Part shown: in pieces, positions 23,761 through 28,664 of the stretch
How positions within the stretch are numbered: position 1 is the stretch's first letter
Layout: each line of letters begins with the position of its first letter
Assembly (NCBI RefSeq): GCF_036703385.1
Contig: NZ_DATNPA010000484.1
Location: forward strand, 1 to 28,664
From: Allocoleopsis sp036703385
Lineage (GTDB): Bacteria; Cyanobacteriota; Cyanobacteriia; Cyanobacteriales; Coleofasciculaceae
Direction: 5' to 3'
DNA: 28,664 nucleotides
Translations under genes and position numbers: made by a program
Notes under the pieces: generated by a model
Told to the model about the DNA's origin: nothing
The model's input: the letters and a program-made list of their open reading frames with translations, nothing else
The model's database searches: none

Positions 23761-23775
23761 CCCTGAGTAGTTCAC
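23725..23775 (+). ncRNA. Right end / putative omega (reRNA) scaffold 3' part
   Basis: CTCAGGGT (23738-23745) and ACCCTGAG (23760-23767) form a perfect 8-bp stem that includes the tnpB stop codon (23758-23760). GTGAGACTGG and TCAGGGTGTAGCG just before it repeat left-end sequences. In known TnpB systems the guide RNA scaffold overlaps the tnpB 3' end and ends at the element boundary. The boundary here is probably near TTCAC (23771-23775), which is inferred. Confidence 0.5.
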
Positions 23776-23778
23776 AAA

Positions 23779-23799
23779 GACTCCTGACTCCTGACTCAA
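23779..23799 (+). repeat. Heptameric STRR beside the tnpB right end
   Basis: GACTCCT, GACTCCT and GACTCAA follow in tandem just outside the putative element end. The last unit supplies the stop codon (23796-23798, minus strand) of the HEAT-repeat gene. Confidence 0.65.
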
Positions 23800-25979
23800 G
23801 ATGTAGCCAAGTGATAGTTGTAGTATCCATAACGCTTTTGAATCGAAGCGATCGCATGAAGTACCGTACTCAGTTCGTAGCTATCAACCGCTGTTACGAG
23901 CATGTCGGACAGATCAGGTAGTAATTCTGACCGACCAATTTTCCCCAACGCTTCAGCAGCCGTATAACGAACCCGAAAATCTTCATCCCTCAAAGCTTGC
24001 TCCAGGCCCAGCGCGGCTATCTCAGAGCCAATTGTACCTAACGCTGAAGTAGCCATCCAACGAACCCAAGAATCTTGATCACTCAACGCTGACACTAGCG
24101 CCTCCACTGCCATCTTAGAGCGGCTTGCGCCTAAGGCATAAGCCGCTCTTCCCCGCAGTCCAGAGTCTTCTTCGTTTAAAGCACTACGTAGCACCGCTAC
24201 CGCTGCCTCAGAGCCGCTCTCCCCTAACCCTTGGACTGCCATTAAACGAACGTCCGCGTTCTCATCTCTGAGCGCGACCCGTAGCGCGGCTACAGCGGCC
24301 TCGGTACCAATTTTCCCTAACCCAGAGGCAGCTCGACAACGCACCTCGGTGTCATGATCTCTTAAAGCCTGCCGCAGCGCCGCTACAGCTGGCTCCGTGC
24401 CAATTTTCCCTAACGCCTCGGCAGCTCTCCGGCGAACCCCGAAGTCTTCATCGTATAACGATTGTCTCAGTCCTGCCACGCCTGCCTCGGAGCCGATTTT
24501 TCCTAACGCCTCAGCAGCTTTTTCCCGAACTTCAAAGTTTTCATCACTCAACGATTGTTGCAGGGCTGCTATACCTATCTCAGAACCAACTTTCCCTAAC
24601 CCATAGGCCGCACTTAAACGCACCCAAGCATCTTGATCATTCAACGCAAGGCGTAACGCGGCTACTGCTCCTGAGCTTAAAGCGGCTTCTGGTTCATGGG
24701 TTCTATCAGAGGCAGTAACAGAGGTGCCAATTCGCCCTAGCGCCCAAGCCACTGTTCTGCGAACATAGGTATCCTCATCGCTCAAGGCTCGTTGCAATGC
24801 CACAAGACCCGCCTCAGAACCGATATAACCTAATGCCTCAGCAGCGGTTCTGCGCACATAGGAGTCTTCATCACTCAAAGCCTGCTGCAATGACACGAGC
24901 GCGGCTTCAGAATCAGTAGACCCTAAGCCTAGAGCCGCTTTTTCACGCACTCGATGGTTTTTATCGTTTAAAGCTCGTTGGAGTGCAGCTACCGCCGCCT
25001 CAGTACCAATAGACCCTAATGCCAATGCGGCTCTGCCCCGCACCCGATAGTCTTTATGATCTAAAGCTTCCTGTAAGGCTTCCACTGCTGCATCCGTACC
25101 AATCATTCCTAAGGCTGAGGTGGCGATTCCCCGAAAATCGAAGTTTTCATGGTTCACGGAATGCCGCAATGCAGCAACAGCCGCTTCTGTGCCGATTTTT
25201 CCTAATGCTAGAGCTGCCGTCTCACGAACTCGATAGACTTCATCATTGAGGGCTTCCTTCAATACAGCTACTGCCGCCTCTGTGCGGATTTGCCCCAATG
25301 CTGATGCTGCTCTCCCTCGCCAATCCAAGTTGTGATGATTCAAGGCTTGTGCTAACGCCTCTACGGCTGCCTCAGAGCCGATCGCACCCAGTGCCAAAGC
25401 GGCACTTTCTCGAACCTGATACTCTGGGTCGTTTAAAGCTTGCCTGAGTGCTGCCACGCCTGACTCACTGCCGATTTGCCCTAACTCGTAGGCCGCCTGG
25501 GAACGAACTTCAGGATCTGGATGGTTTAACCCTATCGAGAGAGCCGTAACGGCTGCAACAGATCCGAGTTCACCTAACGCCTCGGTGGCACTACAACGCA
25601 CACCAGCATCTTCAGCATTCAAAGCTTCCAACAGAGGTGGAATGGCGCTATCCGAGCCTGTAGTGCCTAGAAGTCGATTCAACAGCAGTTGAGGAATATC
25701 TAACTGGGTTAGCCAGCCGACTGTTGCGGTGTGAAACTCCGGTTTTACGACTCCTGCCAGTCTTGCGCCGAGGTGCCAATCCACCTCTAGGGCTAACTTA
25801 ACGACTCGCAACGCCTGAGACTTTTCCTCTACCTGCTGCAAGGTCACAGCTAAGGGTTCTGTCCATTCCAGGTTATTCAAATACTGCTGTTTTAGCTGCT
25901 CATCACTCAAATGAGGCAACTGCGATCGAAGGTTGTTTACCACTTTGGATAGCTGAAGCCGCTGCTGCTGAGATTCCAT
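23796..25979 (-). CDS. HEAT-repeat protein, 18 tandem 31-residue repeats
   Basis: The 727-residue protein (start ATG 25979, MESQQQRLQLSKVVNNLRSQ) has an N-terminal helical region, then 18 consecutive units of about 31 residues of the form 'EAAVAALRQALND-x4-VR-x2-AA-x-ALG-x-IG', the PBS-lyase/E-Z type HEAT repeat. A less regular helical cap (SELLPDLSDMLVTAVDSYEL...) closes it. One unit carries an extra stretch SVTASDRTHEPEAALSS. The frame is open to 26123, but those 48 codons come from repetitive DNA and lack a ribosome site. The N-terminal phrase 'LEVDWHLGARLAGVVKPEF' resembles (from memory) cyanobacterial NACHT-HEAT proteins, but no NACHT ATPase is present. A protein-binding scaffold is likely; phycobilin lyase activity is not indicated. 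Confidence 0.9.
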   Translation of the reverse strand: MESQQQRLQLSKVVNNLRSQLPHLSDEQLKQQYLNNLEWTEPLAVTLQQVEEKSQALRVVKLALEVDWHLGARLAGVVKPEFHTATVGWLTQLDIPQLLLNRLLGTTGSDSAIPPLLEALNAEDAGVRCSATEALGELGSVAAVTALSIGLNHPDPEVRSQAAYELGQIGSESGVAALRQALNDPEYQVRESAALALGAIGSEAAVEALAQALNHHNLDWRGRAASALGQIRTEAAVAVLKEALNDEVYRVRETAALALGKIGTEAAVAALRHSVNHENFDFRGIATSALGMIGTDAAVEALQEALDHKDYRVRGRAALALGSIGTEAAVAALQRALNDKNHRVREKAALGLGSTDSEAALVSLQQALSDEDSYVRRTAAEALGYIGSEAGLVALQRALSDEDTYVRRTVAWALGRIGTSVTASDRTHEPEAALSSGAVAALRLALNDQDAWVRLSAAYGLGKVGSEIGIAALQQSLSDENFEVREKAAEALGKIGSEAGVAGLRQSLYDEDFGVRRRAAEALGKIGTEPAVAALRQALRDHDTEVRCRAASGLGKIGTEAAVAALRVALRDENADVRLMAVQGLGESGSEAAVAVLRSALNEEDSGLRGRAAYALGASRSKMAVEALVSALSDQDSWVRWMATSALGTIGSEIAALGLEQALRDEDFRVRYTAAEALGKIGRSELLPDLSDMLVTAVDSYELSTVLHAIASIQKRYGYYNYHLATS

Positions 25980-26426
25980 CGGGTTGACGGTTTTGACTCT
26001 GATAGCTCTAGTATGCGATTGCGCGTGAAGCGAAGCTACCCTGTAGGGGAATAGTACCACCCCAAAGGGCGATCGCTTAATTTCATGTTGCCCTGGTAAC
26101 GGCTTGCTTCCCGATCCTAGCAACGCTTAGCTTACTCTGCGGGAAAGACTCCAAAATTAAAAAGATGTATCCCGCTGCCCAACGCCGCTAGATCACCTTA
26201 TTGGAGAAATTGTGTTCTTGAGAAAGCGGAGTCGAAACTCAAGCGTCGCAACGCTTTAGAGTATTACCACAGCCCATCGTACCTTGAGTTCCGACCAAAA
26301 AGAAGTGCTTGGCAATAGTACTTTGATGATCCATCGTTTGCCATACCAGCCTTCTCATTTGATGGGACGGATGGAAATAATAAAAGAAATAGCAACGATT
26401 AGGAAAAATTTACCAGGCTTGAGACA
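25980..26426. other. Intergenic region between HEAT-repeat gene and galT
   Basis: Positions 25980-26120 contain HIP1-like and '-gcgaagc-' repeats. AAGCGT (26241-26246) pairs with ACGCTT (26251-26256). An open stretch of 39 codons on the minus strand (26358 to 26239), starting MRRLVWQTMDHQSTIAKHFF, has no recognised homology and no good ribosome site and is only a candidate. No other gene is visible. Confidence 0.35.
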
Positions 26427-27431
26427 ATGCAAGACGGTCAAATCAGACTCAATAAAGTAACGAGAGAATGGGTCATTTATGCACCGGGTCGGCGTAAACG
26501 CCCCCAAGATTTTCAGAAAAAAAATAGTCAGACCCCACAACCCCCAGTCAGCCACGAGCAAAAATGCCCTTTTTGTACGGAGCCGATGTTGGAGACGATT
26601 CTTCTGGAGGTACCGAACAAAAAACAAACATCTTGGCAAACAAGAGTAGTTCCTAACAAGTTTCCTGCCTTAACACCCCATGAACATACTTGCCGTTCCA
26701 CGGAAGGAATTTATATCGCGATGCCCGGTTATGGTCAGCATGAGTTGATTGTTGAAAGTCCAGAACATGACAAAGACATCGCCACCATGTCACAAGCAGA
26801 AGTGGAGATTGTGATTGACACTTATCACAAACGCTACCTCGATTTGATGGTAGCCCATGAGAATATGATGGCGATTATTTTTCGCAATCATGGTGAGCGG
26901 GCGGGTGCGTCTTTAAAGCATCCTCACTCTCAGATTATCGTGACGGGTGTGGTTCCTCAGCATCGTCGGTACCGAGAGGAACAGGCTCAGCGCTACTTTG
27001 ATGTATGGGGACGGTGTGTGTACTGTGACATCTTAGAGTTTGAATTGCAAAACCGCAGGCGAGTTATTCAGGAAAATGACTCGTTTTTAGCCTTTGTTCC
27101 CTTTTCTGCCGAGGTTCCTTTTGAAACCTGGATTATGCCTAAAAATCATCAAGCTGACTTTGGCAGTATTTCTGAACAGGAAAAATCGGATTTTGCCTTA
27201 ATTTTGCAGAGCATTCTTCGGAATTTGTATGACAAATTGAATGACCCTGATTACAACTACGTGATCAATACAGCGGCTCGCTACAAAGCGGAAGAACCTC
27301 AGGTACACTGGTATTGCCAAATTCAACCTCGCCTGACCACCCCAGCCGGTTTTGAGTTGGCGACAGGTATTAGTATCAACCCCTCTCTTCCAGAAATAGA
27401 CGCCGATTTTTTAAATGGCTTGTCTGTGTGA
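26427..27431 (+). CDS. galT: Galactose-1-phosphate uridylyltransferase
   Basis: The 334-residue HIT-superfamily enzyme transfers UMP between UDP-glucose and galactose-1-phosphate in the Leloir pathway. Visible motifs are the N-terminal ERWVIYAPGR-like block (REWVIYAPGRRKRPQDF, 13-29), the zinc-site CPFC (47-50), VVPNKFPAL (74-82) and NHGERAGASLKHPHSQ (154-169), where His167 is the expected nucleophile in HPHSQ. A second CxxC (CVYC, 197-200) and the C-terminal WIMPKNHQADF and HWYCQIQPRL blocks also fit. Length is near that of bacterial GalT. It starts at ATG 26427. Other sugar-1-phosphate substrates are possible for this branch. Confidence 0.92.
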   Translation: MQDGQIRLNKVTREWVIYAPGRRKRPQDFQKKNSQTPQPPVSHEQKCPFCTEPMLETILLEVPNKKQTSWQTRVVPNKFPALTPHEHTCRSTEGIYIAMPGYGQHELIVESPEHDKDIATMSQAEVEIVIDTYHKRYLDLMVAHENMMAIIFRNHGERAGASLKHPHSQIIVTGVVPQHRRYREEQAQRYFDVWGRCVYCDILEFELQNRRRVIQENDSFLAFVPFSAEVPFETWIMPKNHQADFGSISEQEKSDFALILQSILRNLYDKLNDPDYNYVINTAARYKAEEPQVHWYCQIQPRLTTPAGFELATGISINPSLPEIDADFLNGLSV

Positions 27432-27856
27432 AAATTTCCTAGCCTTGTCAAGGAACATTCAGAGCCAATGCTCAGACTTTCCTAAGTTTATCTAAAGGCT
27501 GACAATAATGCGTTCTTCATTACAAGTTATAGCGGGTCAGAATTAGACCCCTGAGGTTGCTTTACGATTACTTCATAAATCCTTCTAGGATGGTTAGGTG
27601 TAAAACCCTGACTTGCTAAGCTTTTTAGACTTCATATCTGGAGATTTTCCTCATTCTTCGTTGTTTTTTAATAAAGCTTGGGTAAAGTACCTAGATATTT
27701 TCCGGACGGTATGAGACTGTATTTTACAGGGTCTTGACGAACAATTATTCCCAAAGATAGTTGCAAATTGAAGGACGCTACCCATTCATCCTGCTGAGAT
27801 TAATCGCACTGCTGGGGTAGGGCGTAGTGACCTGACTTACCAATTTACCTATATAC
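27432..27856. other. Intergenic region upstream of the GH5 gene
   Basis: GGGTC (27534-27538) and GACCC (27546-27550) form a short hairpin that may end the galT transcript, without a T-run. CTACCC (27779-27784) and GGGTAG (27816-27821) can also pair. I see no further gene. A promoter for the GH5 gene is expected but not clear; TTGACG at about 27733 is a weak -35 candidate. Confidence 0.4.
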
Positions 27857-28664
27857 ATGGATAATTTTTTTCAGGGAATTGCTCAGGTGTTGCACCACTT
27901 TGAGTACAGGAAAGTGTTGGCAGTTTTTAACTTCTTACACCGTAGGTGTAAGAATCGTAGGGTGAGACGCTTCATTCGCTGGCATGAAATTACTGCTGTT
28001 TTAGTATTCTTTCTAGTTGTATTGTCACAAAATTTGCAAAATTTTGGAGATGTGGCAAACGCTGCGATCGCAATTCAAACTCCCCTTTCGACCAACGCCT
28101 CCACAATTGTTGACGCCACAGGCAAGCAAGTGCTGCTTAGAGGAGTAAACTGGTTTGGCATGGAAACCGAAAATCATGTGCCTCACGGCTTGTGGGCACG
28201 AGACTATAAAGATATGTTGGCTCAGATCAGAAGCCTGGGTTACAACGTTATCAGACTTCCTTACTCCGTGCAGGCATTGCGTTCTTCTAACATTAGTGGA
28301 GTTACCTTTAGCATTGGGAGTAACAACAACCTTCAGGGAAAAACTCCTTTGCAGGTCATGGATTTAATCATTCAGGAGGCGGCACAACAAGGATTATTAA
28401 TTCTCTTGGATAGCCATCAGCTTAACGACTACAGTATTCCTGAACTCTGGTACGGTGACGGATTTACAGAAGCTAACTGGATCGATACATGGAAAATGTT
28501 AGCAACCCGCTATAAAAATCAGCCTAATGTGATTGGGGCTGACCTGAAAAATGAACCTCATGGTAAAGCGAGGTGGGGAAACAATGACCAACTAACTGAC
28601 TGGCGACTCGCCGCTGAGCGATGTGGCAAGGCAATTCAAGCGATCGCGCCCAATTGGTTGATTG
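27857..28664 (+). CDS. Glycoside hydrolase family 5 (cellulase-like), N-terminal part
   Basis: The frame is open to the window edge for 269 codons. After a basic N terminus comes a hydrophobic segment (ITAVLVFFLVVLSQ, about 45-58), then DVANAAIA, a possible signal-peptidase site. The catalytic domain begins near residue 85 with VLLRGVNWFGMET, followed by YNVIRLPYSV, LLILLDSHQ, WYGDGFTEANWIDTWKMLA and VIGADLKNEPHG, where Glu in NEP is the acid/base residue. This is the GH5 endoglucanase order; the nucleophile Glu lies outside. A GTG at 27962 is in frame and would give a classic signal peptide (MRRFIRWHEITAVLVFFL). Secreted or membrane-anchored beta-glucanase is likely; cellulose or matrix polysaccharide is the probable substrate. 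Confidence 0.88.
   Translation, partial: MDNFFQGIAQVLHHFEYRKVLAVFNFLHRRCKNRRVRRFIRWHEITAVLVFFLVVLSQNLQNFGDVANAAIAIQTPLSTNASTIVDATGKQVLLRGVNWFGMETENHVPHGLWARDYKDMLAQIRSLGYNVIRLPYSVQALRSSNISGVTFSIGSNNNLQGKTPLQVMDLIIQEAAQQGLLILLDSHQLNDYSIPELWYGDGFTEANWIDTWKMLATRYKNQPNVIGADLKNEPHGKARWGNNDQLTDWRLAAERCGKAIQAIAPNWLI

Noticed and set aside
23980..25640. Regular periodic repeat resembling a CRISPR or minisatellite array
   Set aside because: The period is 93 bp and in frame with 31-residue HEAT units. Repeats are diverged and there are no spacers.
25980..26123. 48-residue N-terminal extension of the HEAT-repeat protein
   Set aside because: It is encoded by spacer-type repeats, has no ribosome site and no helical regularity. 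ATG 25979 begins the coherent protein.

Overview
The window is cyanobacterial. The HIP1 octamer GCGATCGC recurs inside and between genes. Short heptameric tandem repeats (STRRs), C/G-rich MITE-like elements and '-gcagag-' and '-aacccaacctac-' dispersed repeats are frequent, and the proteome (large PAS/GAF hybrid kinases, HEAT repeats, TnpB) fits a large-genome filamentous form. A Coleofasciculus/Microcoleus-type genome is my inference; species cannot be fixed from the sequence.

Layout. 1-233: 5' part of an IS630-type transposase (minus), cut by the window edge. 440-823: small secreted protein of unknown function. 1334-6778 (all minus): a redox/electrophile gene run read in the order thioredoxin, SDR, SDR, beta-hydroxyacid dehydrogenase, glutathione transferase, OYE-type ene reductase. 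It faces a divergent ArsR-family regulator (6859-7176), an arrangement like the RexT/TrxA2 pair of Anabaena PCC 7120. The shared 80-bp promoter has a 15-bp palindrome and a symmetrical -10. Three MITE-like elements sit in the gaps of the run. 7458-10232: mutS with a repeat-derived insertion ahead of Walker A. 10333-10935: unknown protein.

11013-19725 is a signalling block on the minus strand. A short XRE regulator overlaps by GTGA a 1697-residue double hybrid kinase (PAS-GAF-HK-REC-4xPAS-HK-REC). A metallophosphoesterase and a PAS3-HisKA kinase without receiver lie upstream of it. After a 66-residue unknown protein and a repeat-rich gap comes a second, related XRE gene (20790-21038), then an SGNH hydrolase.

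22422-23775 is a tnpB-only IS200/IS605-type element with intact RuvC and zinc-finger residues and structured ends. 23796-25979 is a protein of 18 HEAT-type repeats. 26427-27431 is galT, and a GH5 cellulase-like secreted or anchored enzyme runs off the right edge.

No single new system is proven. The most notable signals are the redox-regulated cluster with a RexT-like regulator lacking the vicinal cysteine pair, the XRE-kinase coupling, and repeated invasion of coding sequences (mutS, hybrid kinase, XRE, metallophosphoesterase leader) by in-frame dispersed repeats. I saw no CRISPR array, rRNA or tRNA.
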